From the NCBI GenBank assembly GCA_964486455.1, contig CAZAMP010000025.1, positions 1 through 64,000 of the forward strand: 64,000 nucleotides of DNA. Reading direction: 5' to 3'. Below, piece after piece: positions 7,962 through 16,535 of the stretch; the stretch's first letter is position 1; each line of letters starts with the position of its first letter. The position numbers and the translations under genes were made by a program. Origin of the DNA: CAZAMP01 sp964486455 (GTDB lineage: Bacteria; Eisenbacteria; RBG-16-71-46; CAZAMP01). Under the pieces are notes generated by a model. That model was not told the DNA's origin and did not search any database. It worked only from the letters and a program-made list of their open reading frames with translations.

Positions 7962-10183
7962 TCGAACGGCGCGATTTCCTGAAATGCTGTGCCGGATGCG
8001 CGGCGGCGATCGCGATCGACGGGCTGCATCATTCCGGTGTTCGAGCGGCGCCCGTCGACGAGTGGACCCGCAGCGTCTGCGATCTCTGCGGTCTGGGCGA
8101 GCCGGTCTTCATCGGAACCCGAGAGGGCAAACCCGCGGCGGTGAAAGGAATCCCGAATTCGACGATCGGATTCGGCCGACTCTGCCCGCGCTCACAAGCG
8201 CTTTGGTCGGGCGGACTCGGCGAGCAGCGCGCGCTTCAGCCGCTGATCCGGCGCGACCCCGCCACCAAAGGAACGCTGGAAGGCCTCATGCCGGCGACCT
8301 GGGACGAAGCGCTCCAGGCCGCGGCGGGGGGGCTCGCGCGCGTTCGCGAGCGCCTCGGCCCGAGCGGCCTGGCGTTCTTCGCTTCCGACGGGGAAACGAA
8401 CGAGACGTATCACCTTCTGTCGAAGGTCGCGCGGGGAGTGTTCGGGACCGATCACGTCGACACGCCCGCCCGCCTCGACGCGTTCGGTGCCGCTGATGCG
8501 TGTCTCGACGTGTTCGGCGTTCCCGGCAACGCCGCATCTCTGGAGGATGTCGATGCGGCATCGCTGATCATCCTCGTCGGCGGCGACGTGGCCGACAGCC
8601 ACCCGGCGCTCTTCACCCGTGTGCTGGATGCGCGCCGAAACGGCCGGGCAAACGTCGTCGTGATCGACGCACGGAAGACCCTCGCGGCCGGTGCGGCGGA
8701 CCTTCACCTGCGCCCGATGCCGGGCGGCGAGCTAGCAATCGTGAACGCGCTGGCCCGCGCGCTGCTCGCCGAAGCGCGGATCGAGCGGCTTCGGGCCACC
8801 GACCGCATTCGGCATCAGATCGAGCCGCTGGAGGCTCTCTGGAACGAGGCACGCTCGGTGACCACCATCGTGGGGCCGACCGTTCTCGCGTCGCGCTCCG
8901 GCTCTGTGTTCGCGCGCGCCGTGGCACAGCTCCATCGGGCCACCGGCCAGTGGGGTCGTCCCGGCACCGGATGTCTCTTCCTGCCGAAGGGCGCAAACGC
9001 CTCGGGCGTGGTGACGCTCGGAATCGCCCCCGGTCGGCTCCCGGGCCTGCGATCACTGACCGATGCGGACGAGCGTGAGCGCGTGGCCACCTGGTGGGAT
9101 GTCGAGCCCGAGCGCATGCCGAGGAGCGTGGGTCTTCCGGCCACATCTTGGCCGCGCGCGATCGAGAACGGCGACATCGGCGCCATGATCGTGCTCCGGG
9201 CCAACCCGGCGGTCGAGATGCCAAACGCGTCGGCCTGGCGCGAGGCGCTACGGAGCGCCTTCGTCGTCTCGGCCGCGACGCACTCCCCGAGCGAGACCGG
9301 AGTCTACGCGGACGTCGTGCTTCCGCTCGCGCTGGTCACAGGAGAATCGGACGGAACGATGATGACGCTCGAAAGGCGTTGCCAGCTCCTCGAGCGAGCT
9401 GCCGATCCGCCCGGTGAAGCCCGATCGGCTTCCGAGGTTCTCGTGGCGCTCGCGCGCGGAAACCTCGACGCAACGTCCCACGACCAGATCCTCGGGCGAT
9501 ACCAGGCCGGGCCGCACGTCGCGTGGGGCGAGTGGCAAGCGCTGTCTCGGGGCACGGAGTGCGACGCGAGCGGGATCACGATCACGCGCCTTCGCGAGAC
9601 CCTGGGAATCAAGTGGCCGTGTCCGGCGGAGAACGACCCCGGGCTGGAACGCATCGGACCCGAATCCGGCATGGCGGTCCGCGCGGCGGCCGACGGCTCG
9701 GTGCTGGCACCCCCGACCATCGCCTCGGCTAAACCGTTCGTGGAGACGTCAGTCCCCACCGACCTGCCCCGCGCCGACGACGTGCGTCCGTTTCTTCTCG
9801 TGGGCGGGCCCATTCGTGAGCACTTCCGATCGCGCATGCGCACCGGGCGCTGTGATGAGCTTCACTACGAAGCCCCCGTCGCACGCATCGAGATGAATCC
9901 GGCCGACGGCAGCGAGCTTGGGATTCCCGACGGAGAATGGGTTACGCTCGAGTCGGAGACCGGTAGACTCACCGCGCGCGTGTGGCTCACCGACCGCTCC
10001 CCGCGCCGCATGCTCTTCATACCCGAACACTTCGGCTTTCTCTCGGACACACAAGGTGGCAGCGATACGGTGAAGGAACCGGAAGGGCTCTTCCAGCTCG
10101 TGGCGTCGGACGGGCCTGTCGTCGCCGTGCAGGCGCGGAAAGCCAGACGGCGCGACATGCGCCGCCGGGGGCTTTCAGGCTAG
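7958..10183 (+). CDS. Tat-exported molybdopterin (Mo-bisPGD) oxidoreductase with altered cofactor ligands
   Basis: 741 aa. The N-terminus has a Tat motif, RRDFLK, and an Ala-rich h-region. The DMSO-reductase-family fold is recognisable: Fe-S motif region at residues 41-76, mid-domain SDGETNETYHLL, NGDIGAMIVLRANPAVEM, and a C-terminal MGD-binding domain (RIEMNPADGSELGI). Two features are odd. The cluster motif reads C41-x2-C44-x3-E48 ... C76, so the third Cys is Glu. The residue aligning with the Mo ligand (Cys or Sec after ARL/ARV in NapA and FdhF) is Asp174 (PARLDAFG), as in NarG-type enzymes. The substrate cannot be told from sequence. As last gene of the operon it probably exchanges electrons with the multihaem cytochromes. 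Confidence 0.85.
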   Translation: MIERRDFLKCCAGCAAAIAIDGLHHSGVRAAPVDEWTRSVCDLCGLGEPVFIGTREGKPAAVKGIPNSTIGFGRLCPRSQALWSGGLGEQRALQPLIRRDPATKGTLEGLMPATWDEALQAAAGGLARVRERLGPSGLAFFASDGETNETYHLLSKVARGVFGTDHVDTPARLDAFGAADACLDVFGVPGNAASLEDVDAASLIILVGGDVADSHPALFTRVLDARRNGRANVVVIDARKTLAAGAADLHLRPMPGGELAIVNALARALLAEARIERLRATDRIRHQIEPLEALWNEARSVTTIVGPTVLASRSGSVFARAVAQLHRATGQWGRPGTGCLFLPKGANASGVVTLGIAPGRLPGLRSLTDADERERVATWWDVEPERMPRSVGLPATSWPRAIENGDIGAMIVLRANPAVEMPNASAWREALRSAFVVSAATHSPSETGVYADVVLPLALVTGESDGTMMTLERRCQLLERAADPPGEARSASEVLVALARGNLDATSHDQILGRYQAGPHVAWGEWQALSRGTECDASGITITRLRETLGIKWPCPAENDPGLERIGPESGMAVRAAADGSVLAPPTIASAKPFVETSVPTDLPRADDVRPFLLVGGPIREHFRSRMRTGRCDELHYEAPVARIEMNPADGSELGIPDGEWVTLESETGRLTARVWLTDRSPRRMLFIPEHFGFLSDTQGGSDTVKEPEGLFQLVASDGPVVAVQARKARRRDMRRRGLSG

Positions 10184-10213
10184 TCCGGCGCGACACGTTT
10201 CCGCCACCCGCAC

Positions 10214-10242
10214 CGCAATCCCCTGCCCTCGCTTGGATTGCG
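10214..10242 (+). terminator. Inverted repeat after the respiratory operon
   Basis: A perfect 8-bp inverted repeat, CGCAATCC (10214-10221) and GGATTGCG (10235-10242), encloses a 13-base loop 30 bases after the molybdoenzyme stop. No T-run follows, so it is terminator-like only. The rest of 10184-10427 shows no further gene. Confidence 0.35.
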
Positions 10243-10427
10243 TCCCGTGCTTCCCGTTCGGAGTCTCCGGAGGTAGAATCGATCATCGAGGCGACCAGGC
10301 AACCGCACAGCTCACATGGCGGTGGGCGGTTCGCCAAGCAGCTGCTCCGCTCCCCCCCGGTCACGCGTAACTCCCTGCGCCACATCTCCGCCGGCGGGCC
10401 GCCCGCTCCCGACAAGGAGGCCAGGCG

Positions 10428-12392
10428 ATGCGTATCCTCTCCGTGCTCCTCTGCCTTTCCGCCGTCATATTCGCCGCATCCGCGGGCGCACGCACGTGGC
10501 ACGTTCCCGGTAACGCCCCCACGATCCAGGCGGGGATCGATTCCGCGTCGGCCGGCGACACCGTGCTCGTCGCGTGCGGGACGTACTACGAGCATGACAT
10601 CGAAACGAAGTCACAGGTGTGTCTACGAAGCGAGACGGGGCAGGCGGATTGCGTGACGATCGATGCTCAGCAGCTGGGTAGTGTTCTTCGGTCCACGTAC
10701 TACTCGGGGCCAACGACCTTAGAAGGACTGACCCTCACAGGCGGCGATGCGAATATCGGCGGCGGGTTCTATTGCACGAGCTATGAGATCACCGTCTCGA
10801 ATTGCGTATTCACCGATAACTCGGCGTGGGGCGGGGGCGGTATGTGGTCCACGGGCGGAGTTACGTTCATCGACTGCGTCTTCTCCGACAACACCGCCTC
10901 GATCGGTGGTGGAATCGCCAACCAAGAGGCCACGCTTTCACTCAACGGGTGCCTCTTCACGAACAACTCGGCCGCACGAGGCGGCGGTGTCTATCTGTGG
11001 GGATTTACATGGCCCAGCATCAATCACTGTTCCTTCGTGGGAAACTCGGCGGCGACAAGCGGCGGTGGCGTCTTCGGCGAGTTCGAGGTCCAGGGCTCAT
11101 TCACCCACTGCACGTTCTTCGCCAACTCCTCACCGACAGGCGGCGGCATCATGCTGGAAGGCAGCTCGTTGCTTCACCTCGACAACACGATCATCGCGTT
11201 CTGTCCGGAGGGTGAGGCCGTGGGATTCGGCGAGAACTACAGAACCGACGTTACTTTCGCGTGCTCCGACATCTTCGGCAACGTCGGCGGTGACTGGGTA
11301 GGCGGCGGTTTGCCGGGACAATACGGCGTCGACGGCAACATCTCCGCGGATCCCCAGTTCTGCGACGCTGCCGGGGGCGATCTGTATCTGTCATCGACCT
11401 CTCCCTGTCTCTACGATTCGTGTGGTCAGATCGGGGCCTTCGTACAGGGATGCCTGGGCGAGGCACCTCGGATAATGAGTATCCTCGACGTCGATAACGA
11501 TCAGGGCCGGGCCGTGCGTCTCTCGTGGCAGCGCTCACGCTACGACGCCGGCGGAGATACTGTCGAGGTCACCGGCTACGGGATCTACCGGCGACAGAAT
11601 CAGGCCGGGCGGCCGGGGAATGGGCGTGCGGAGGGCTGGGACTATATCGACACCGCCCCCGCCCGCGGCGATTCGCTCTACCAGTTCGTCGCTCCGACGC
11701 TCTGCGACTCCACCGCCAGCGGTATCTGTTGGTCGGCCTTCTTCGTGAGCGCGATGACGCCCGATCCGCTCGTCTACTTCGACTCGCCACCCGATAGCGG
11801 CTACTCGATCGACAACCTCGAACCGGGTCCCCCCCAGAACCTGAGATGGGAAACCGAGGCCATCCTCGCGTGGGATGAGGCGGAGGAAGAAGACTTCGAC
11901 TACTTCTCGGTCTACGGCTCGGCGAGTGCGGAGTTCGGCGAGGACGCGGAGCTGATTCGGTACACCGTAGGAACGAACATGGACGTGTCGGAAACGATCC
12001 ATCTGTTCTATCACGTGACGGCCACCGACATGAACGGGAACGAGGGAGGTGCCGCGACCGTCGCGACCACCGTGGCCGTACCGGACGCGCTTGTTCCACG
12101 CGTGATCGCCCTCGGGCCGTGTCGGCCCAATCCGTTCAGCGCATCGACCACCCTCTCGCTCGATCTGCCGGAACCAGCGACTGTGACGTGTCGGGTCTTC
12201 GACGTCAGCGGCCGTCTCGTCCGCACGGTGGCCGACGACCGAAGACCGGCAGGGCAGTATCGCCTGGTTTGGGACGGTGCCGATAGCCGAGGTTCGATCG
12301 TACCGGGTGTCTATTTCGTTCGGGTGGAGGCAGACCGGTTCACTGCCGTCCGAAGGGTCATTCTTCTGAATGGCACTGTGAGACGCCCGTAG
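10428..12392 (+). CDS. Secreted right-handed beta-helix protein with FlgD/type-A-sorting-like C-terminus
   Basis: 654 aa, start ATG with AAGGAGG upstream. A signal peptide (cleavage near AGARTW) leads into a parallel beta-helix domain (about 20-340) starting with the common HVPGNAPTIQAGIDSA and carrying short repeats such as GGGxxxxxCxFxxNSA. A fibronectin-like middle (350-550) and a C-terminal Ig-like domain of the FlgD/T9SS type-A sorting class follow (CRPNPF, VFDVSGRLVRTV, GVYFVRVE). Such proteins are cell-surface or extracellular; polysaccharide binding or adhesion is possible but no catalytic residue can be named. Its helix C-terminus closely resembles the broken beta-helix gene at 61997-63374. 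Confidence 0.8.
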   Translation: MRILSVLLCLSAVIFAASAGARTWHVPGNAPTIQAGIDSASAGDTVLVACGTYYEHDIETKSQVCLRSETGQADCVTIDAQQLGSVLRSTYYSGPTTLEGLTLTGGDANIGGGFYCTSYEITVSNCVFTDNSAWGGGGMWSTGGVTFIDCVFSDNTASIGGGIANQEATLSLNGCLFTNNSAARGGGVYLWGFTWPSINHCSFVGNSAATSGGGVFGEFEVQGSFTHCTFFANSSPTGGGIMLEGSSLLHLDNTIIAFCPEGEAVGFGENYRTDVTFACSDIFGNVGGDWVGGGLPGQYGVDGNISADPQFCDAAGGDLYLSSTSPCLYDSCGQIGAFVQGCLGEAPRIMSILDVDNDQGRAVRLSWQRSRYDAGGDTVEVTGYGIYRRQNQAGRPGNGRAEGWDYIDTAPARGDSLYQFVAPTLCDSTASGICWSAFFVSAMTPDPLVYFDSPPDSGYSIDNLEPGPPQNLRWETEAILAWDEAEEEDFDYFSVYGSASAEFGEDAELIRYTVGTNMDVSETIHLFYHVTATDMNGNEGGAATVATTVAVPDALVPRVIALGPCRPNPFSASTTLSLDLPEPATVTCRVFDVSGRLVRTVADDRRPAGQYRLVWDGADSRGSIVPGVYFVRVEADRFTAVRRVILLNGTVRRP

Positions 12393-12420
12393 TCAGAGCC
12401 ACGCGGCGTCCGATTCGTGA

Positions 12421-14640
12421 CTAGCGGCCGCTCAGAACGGTGAAGCGGCCGCTTGCGATCGGACCCGCTTCGGGCACAACCTGCACGAAGTAGATCCCGG
12501 CGGACAGCCGCGTGCCATCCCAGCGGATCGTCACGGGTCCCACGCCGATCGACTCGGTGAAGGCGAGTACCCTTCGGCCGTTCACGTCGAAGATCTCGAA
12601 TCGCGCTCGCCCCTGCGTTGCGCTCTGATAGCTGAATTCAAGCCGGCCGCCGGTTGGGTTTGGTGACACCCGAACGAGCTGCTTGTGTGACGAATCGATG
12701 AGATCTCCGGGACCCTGGCCGTCCACCGAGTTGGTGTCGTCTCCACGACCCAAGAGAATGACGCTGCTCTCACCGCAGACGAGAAACCCATCGCCCGTCG
12801 ACGCGACATCGCGGGGTCCATCCGCCCACGGGTACTCGACCTGCTCCCAGGTTAGTCCACCGTCTGCAGTCACCCAGACCCATTCATCGAACGGATTCGC
12901 GGTAACGCCGTGAAGCGAGTCGTAGAAATCAAGATACCAACCTTCATCCGGAATGGACTCCGTCCAGAGATCGCCGCCGTTCGTCGTACGGTAGATGCCG
13001 TTGCGCCCGACAACTACGGCCGTTGTCTCGCTCATCCAGTGCATATCGCGCACGTGCGAGGGATCCGGCAACCCCGTCGTGGAAACGGATGTCCAGAGCG
13101 CTCCACCGTCGACCGTCTTCCAGATTCGCGGACTCCCCGATGAACTTCCTCCACCGGCGAAACCGACGTTCGTGTCGAGAAAACAGATCGCCTCCACGTC
13201 GTCGGCGCCGGGAATTCCCGTTCCCCGCTCTTCCCAGGTTTCCCCGCCGTCGGTGGAGTAGAAGATGAAGTGCTCGAGCACCTCGTCCCCCGTCGTCACC
13301 ACGAAGCATGCGGTTTCTTCGGGAACTGCAATGGCCTTGGCGTAGCCCATGTAGCCCGGTGCCAACTCATGGGAGATCCAGCTCTCTCCTCCGTCGGTCG
13401 TTCGTACGATGTTGCTGTGGCCCGGCGTCATGTACCCACCGGCCAAACCGAAGTCGTCGTTCAGGAATTCGATGCAGTAGACCAAGTTGACACCAGGCGT
13501 TGCCGCGGGGATCTCCCATGTCTCCCCACCATCGTCGCTCCTGAGCCAGCTCTGATCGCGCCCGCCGGCGAACGCCTTTCCACTCGGCAAAAGCGTCATC
13601 GCACGGAGATAGCTCCGTTCCCCGTCCTCAGGGCTGCGCGTGAAGTTCGTCCAACTCTGCCCCATGTCCACGCTTCGCAGAAGATCTCCATCGGAACTGC
13701 ATACGACGAGCGCTCCGTCGGAAAGCATGTGGATGTCCGTGTAGCCCACGGTTCTAATCCTCCGATAGAGAATGTCCCAGTCCGGTCCATCGTTCTGCGT
13801 TTCCCATATCTCGGCGCCCTCGAGATGCGTAATGACGAAGCGGCGCGACGCATCGATGAAGAGTGCTTCCTCTTGGTAGATGGGGCTCTCGAAGAAGTCG
13901 CCGTGCTTTTCGAACCAGGAGGCACCACCATCCGTGGTCCGATACGTGGTGAAGTGTTCGAGCAGCCACCCGTTCTGTGAATCGAGGAATTGTATGTCGG
14001 TGAATGCCCCCGACTCCTGCACATCCGGGATCGGCTGCCACGTCTGGCCGCCGTCATCGGTCTGTCGCGCCACGTGCGAACCGACGACATATCCGTGCAG
14101 TTCATCCCACCAGAACTGGTCGTAGATTTCTCTGTCAAACGGTGGCGGAAGAAGCGTCCACGTGAGTCCGCCGTCAATGGAGTGCAGAACGGCTCCGTGC
14201 CGCCCCACGACAGAGAGGGTGCCGCCCGGAATCTCCTCGATGTTGAAGAGTGGTCCCGTTGATGGGTTGGACACGGCGGACCAGCTCACACCACCGTCGT
14301 CGGACCGGAAGATCCCGGGGGGATCTCCGACGGCCAGCAGCTGTCCGGGACCCATGGAACGCACATCCCGGAGACCGGTTGTGAATGCGGGGAAGGAGGT
14401 CAAATCGATCCAGGTCTGACCGCCGTCATCGGTCCGCAGGACCGTCCCCTTGTCTCCGACGGCGTAGCCGGTGAGCGCATCCTCGAATGCCATGCCGTAG
14501 AGGCCGTTTCCTTGTGGTGTCGGGTTGGTCCACTCGAATGAGTAGTCGTTGGCAGGGAGACGTTGTGTCCACACGAAACACGTGGCGAGGGCGACGACCT
14601 GAGTACCGTAACGGAAACGATGGCAGCTCAATTCAGACAT
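12421..14640 (-). CDS. Secreted BNR/YCF48-like beta-propeller protein with C-terminal sorting domain
   Basis: 739 aa, convergent with the preceding gene (28 bases between stops). A hydrophobic leader (VVALATCFVW) is followed by about a dozen repeats of the BNR Asp-box/YCF48 type, such as RTDDGGQTW and STDGGETW, the hallmark of sialidase-like and photosystem II assembly-like propellers. The last 85 residues are a FlgD/type-A-sorting-like domain (VSPNPTGG, IFDVNGRRVLAF, AGIYFVQV). It is likely an exported surface protein; the Asp boxes are structural and do not imply sialidase activity. GAGGGGG precedes the ATG. Confidence 0.8.
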   Translation of the reverse strand: MSELSCHRFRYGTQVVALATCFVWTQRLPANDYSFEWTNPTPQGNGLYGMAFEDALTGYAVGDKGTVLRTDDGGQTWIDLTSFPAFTTGLRDVRSMGPGQLLAVGDPPGIFRSDDGGVSWSAVSNPSTGPLFNIEEIPGGTLSVVGRHGAVLHSIDGGLTWTLLPPPFDREIYDQFWWDELHGYVVGSHVARQTDDGGQTWQPIPDVQESGAFTDIQFLDSQNGWLLEHFTTYRTTDGGASWFEKHGDFFESPIYQEEALFIDASRRFVITHLEGAEIWETQNDGPDWDILYRRIRTVGYTDIHMLSDGALVVCSSDGDLLRSVDMGQSWTNFTRSPEDGERSYLRAMTLLPSGKAFAGGRDQSWLRSDDGGETWEIPAATPGVNLVYCIEFLNDDFGLAGGYMTPGHSNIVRTTDGGESWISHELAPGYMGYAKAIAVPEETACFVVTTGDEVLEHFIFYSTDGGETWEERGTGIPGADDVEAICFLDTNVGFAGGGSSSGSPRIWKTVDGGALWTSVSTTGLPDPSHVRDMHWMSETTAVVVGRNGIYRTTNGGDLWTESIPDEGWYLDFYDSLHGVTANPFDEWVWVTADGGLTWEQVEYPWADGPRDVASTGDGFLVCGESSVILLGRGDDTNSVDGQGPGDLIDSSHKQLVRVSPNPTGGRLEFSYQSATQGRARFEIFDVNGRRVLAFTESIGVGPVTIRWDGTRLSAGIYFVQVVPEAGPIASGRFTVLSGR

Positions 14641-15369
14641 GGGAGGCCCCCTCGTTGCCGGGACTTGCCCGCAGCGGTTGACGCAAATGGATGCCTCAAT
14701 ACATTATAAATAATATTCTAAATTAAGATACCCTAATAATCGACACTCATCAAGATCTCTGTATCGTATGCACGGATTCCAGGGTTGGGCTGGATATGCG
14801 CCCGCGTCAGCGGATCAGGTGCAGCCGTTCAACCTCTTGCCATCGAGGCACAACAGTGGATGGACTGTGTGAACGCCACAACCCAAGCGTCTCTGCCGCG
14901 AAGGGAACATCGAGCGTATCGGCTTCTATCGCAGGAGCTGGTGCAGTCCTCCTACCGATACGTCGCCTTGATCGCCCCCCAGCTTCCATAGAAAGCGGTG
15001 TCAAGACTAGACTCCCCCATTCGCCCAATGTCGCGCACATCGAACGCCCGCCCCACCGAGATTTCAGTCCTCCCAATGCGCGAGGCCGCCAACTGCTCCG
15101 ACCATCCGATTCCAGTGTCCTCGAGCTTTTCGGTTCTCAAGCACCTGGGTCTTCACCTCGATGCGGTGAACCACGCTTCCATCTGGGCCTCAGGGGCCAT
15201 TGCTTCGTTCGGTTCTGTGAGGGGGCATATTCTGCTTATCGGGCCTCCAGTTGAACTTGGGGCCAGCGGGGCGCCGGATGCTTCCCCTCGAACACTCTCC
15301 CGGAAAAGATCGTCGGACATTCGGATCGTCGACAGTGAGTTCGCTTCCCCCCATCACCGGGGAACTCCG
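14641..15369. other. Gene-free region with an A/T-rich tract
   Basis: No convincing gene lies in these 729 bases; the longest open frames have implausible composition. Bases 14698-14750 are strikingly A/T-rich for this genome, containing TATAAT read on the minus strand (RC of 14702-14708 area), and could be the promoter region of the BNR-repeat gene. The rest, up to the transposase stop, may be degraded sequence next to the insertion element. Confidence 0.5.
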
Positions 15370-16413
15370 CTAAATACGATACTTCTCCGGGCTGTACTTC
15401 TCCTTTGCCTTCCACATCGCCAGCACGATCGCCGCGATCTTCCGGGCAATCGTCAGCTTGGCAAGGTTCGGCTTCGTGCCATTCTCTAACAAGCGATCGT
15501 AATCATCCCGGAGCGGACTTGGTCCAGCAACGCCCACCACGTTCGTCGCTGCACCCTTGAAGATCATCTTCAGCATGCGATTGTGGCTCGTGTTCAGACC
15601 CCGCGTCTGAACCACTCGACCTTTCACCCATCTCCCGTCTTCACGAACCCAGTCGGCGGAGGAGCGCGTGACGATTCCAAAGCCGCAGTAGCTCCAAAAC
15701 TGACGTTTCGTTCGGAACCGGTGAGGCGTGATCACGATCGGCAACATCTGCGCCACCCGAACCGGTCCGAACCCGGGGGCGGTCCTAAGTGTGCGCGTAA
15801 CCTTGTGCCGTTGCGACTCGCGGACCATGGCCTCCTTCGCCTCAGCCTTGAGTTCCGTCAGAACATCCAGCTCTCGATTCAGTAGCTCCACCGCTCGACG
15901 AGTGGCCAGGGGAAGTAGACAGACCCGCTTCGATCTCTGATGAGGCGAGTACGTCGCCTGACCTGTGCTTGGTACGCCACGAGATCGGTAGAAACTCTTG
16001 AGACGATTCTTGGTACGCACGACATCGCGCGTCACCATCGTATAGGTTCGAGCCAACTCCCGTAGAGCGCGGAACCGTCCGGGGTCTTTGTAGACCCCTC
16101 GACCAACCTTTCCCGTACGGATACGATCAGCGAGGCCATGCGCATCAATCGCGTCGTTCTTCGAACCCGGCTTCCATTCAGCCCGAAACACCACCATCTC
16201 GGACACGTGAGGAGAGAGAATCTCATACAACCATTGGCTCCACTCCCCCTCCTCGATGCACAAATGACGATTCCCCGCGATCTGGCGCACGTACTCGACC
16301 AGTGCCTCGCCATTCGTTTCAATGACGTCGCGCCGAAGCTGCTTGCCAGCCACGTTCAGAACGCTGAACGTGCAGCTAGTGGCGTGAATATCGGCGCCAA
16401 GGTATCGTTCCAT
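15370..16413 (-). CDS. IS110-family DEDD transposase/recombinase
   Basis: 347 aa, a normal IS110 length. The N-terminal RuvC-like DEDD domain shows D8 (GADIH), E54/E55 (CIEEGEW) and D87/D90 (KNDAIDAHGLADR). The C-terminal Transposase_20 domain includes TAPGFGPVRVAQM and FRTKRQFWSYCGF, followed by a serine-containing TRSSADW where the catalytic Ser of this domain is expected. The ATG has AAGGAGG upstream, but that site lies inside a hairpin (see 16414-16535). The frame is intact, so the element may be active. IS110 enzymes recombine DNA guided by a bridge RNA encoded in the element. Confidence 0.92.
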   Translation of the reverse strand: MERYLGADIHATSCTFSVLNVAGKQLRRDVIETNGEALVEYVRQIAGNRHLCIEEGEWSQWLYEILSPHVSEMVVFRAEWKPGSKNDAIDAHGLADRIRTGKVGRGVYKDPGRFRALRELARTYTMVTRDVVRTKNRLKSFYRSRGVPSTGQATYSPHQRSKRVCLLPLATRRAVELLNRELDVLTELKAEAKEAMVRESQRHKVTRTLRTAPGFGPVRVAQMLPIVITPHRFRTKRQFWSYCGFGIVTRSSADWVREDGRWVKGRVVQTRGLNTSHNRMLKMIFKGAATNVVGVAGPSPLRDDYDRLLENGTKPNLAKLTIARKIAAIVLAMWKAKEKYSPEKYRI

Positions 16414-16535
16414 TGCGGTCCTCCTTCGTTAGGGTGGGGACTCAGGACTGCTCGAACCCCGAGCATCTCCCTTTCGGAGGAGACCGCAATATCCGCGTCA
16501 GCCTCGGCCGACGGACCAACCGGAGGCTATGCGGA
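16414..16535 (-). ncRNA. Candidate IS110 bridge-RNA region / structured 5' leader
   Basis: Two stem-loops lie directly upstream of the transposase. Stem 1 pairs 16413-16424 with 16476-16489 (12 bp with a 2-base bulge) and contains an inner hairpin GCTCG/CGAGC (16450-16454, 16460-16464). Stem 2 pairs TCCGC+AGCCTC (16492-16505) with GAGGCT+GCGGA (16523-16535), with internal bulges and a 17-base loop. This position and layout fit the bridge RNA known from the IS110 group. Stem 1 also hides the transposase ribosome-binding site. The RNA itself is inferred. Confidence 0.45.

Larger units (their letters stand above)
15370..16535 (-). mobile_element. IS110-family insertion sequence (ends approximate)
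   Basis: This covers the transposase gene and the structured non-coding segment upstream of it. IS110 elements lack terminal inverted repeats, so the true ends cannot be fixed from one copy; the left-hand limit given is the transposase stop and the right-hand limit is the end of the second hairpin. No second copy is present in the window. Confidence 0.6.

Noticed and set aside
12800..14500. Periodic repeats that might suggest an array
   Set aside because: They are degenerate Asp-box (DGGxTW) codons of a BNR-repeat protein, not direct DNA repeats with spacers; no CRISPR.
14796..15254. 152-codon open frame in the gap before the IS element
   Set aside because: Composition rich in Arg, Ser and Pro, no ribosome-binding site, and overlapping equally long frames on the other strand; typical of GC-rich non-coding DNA.
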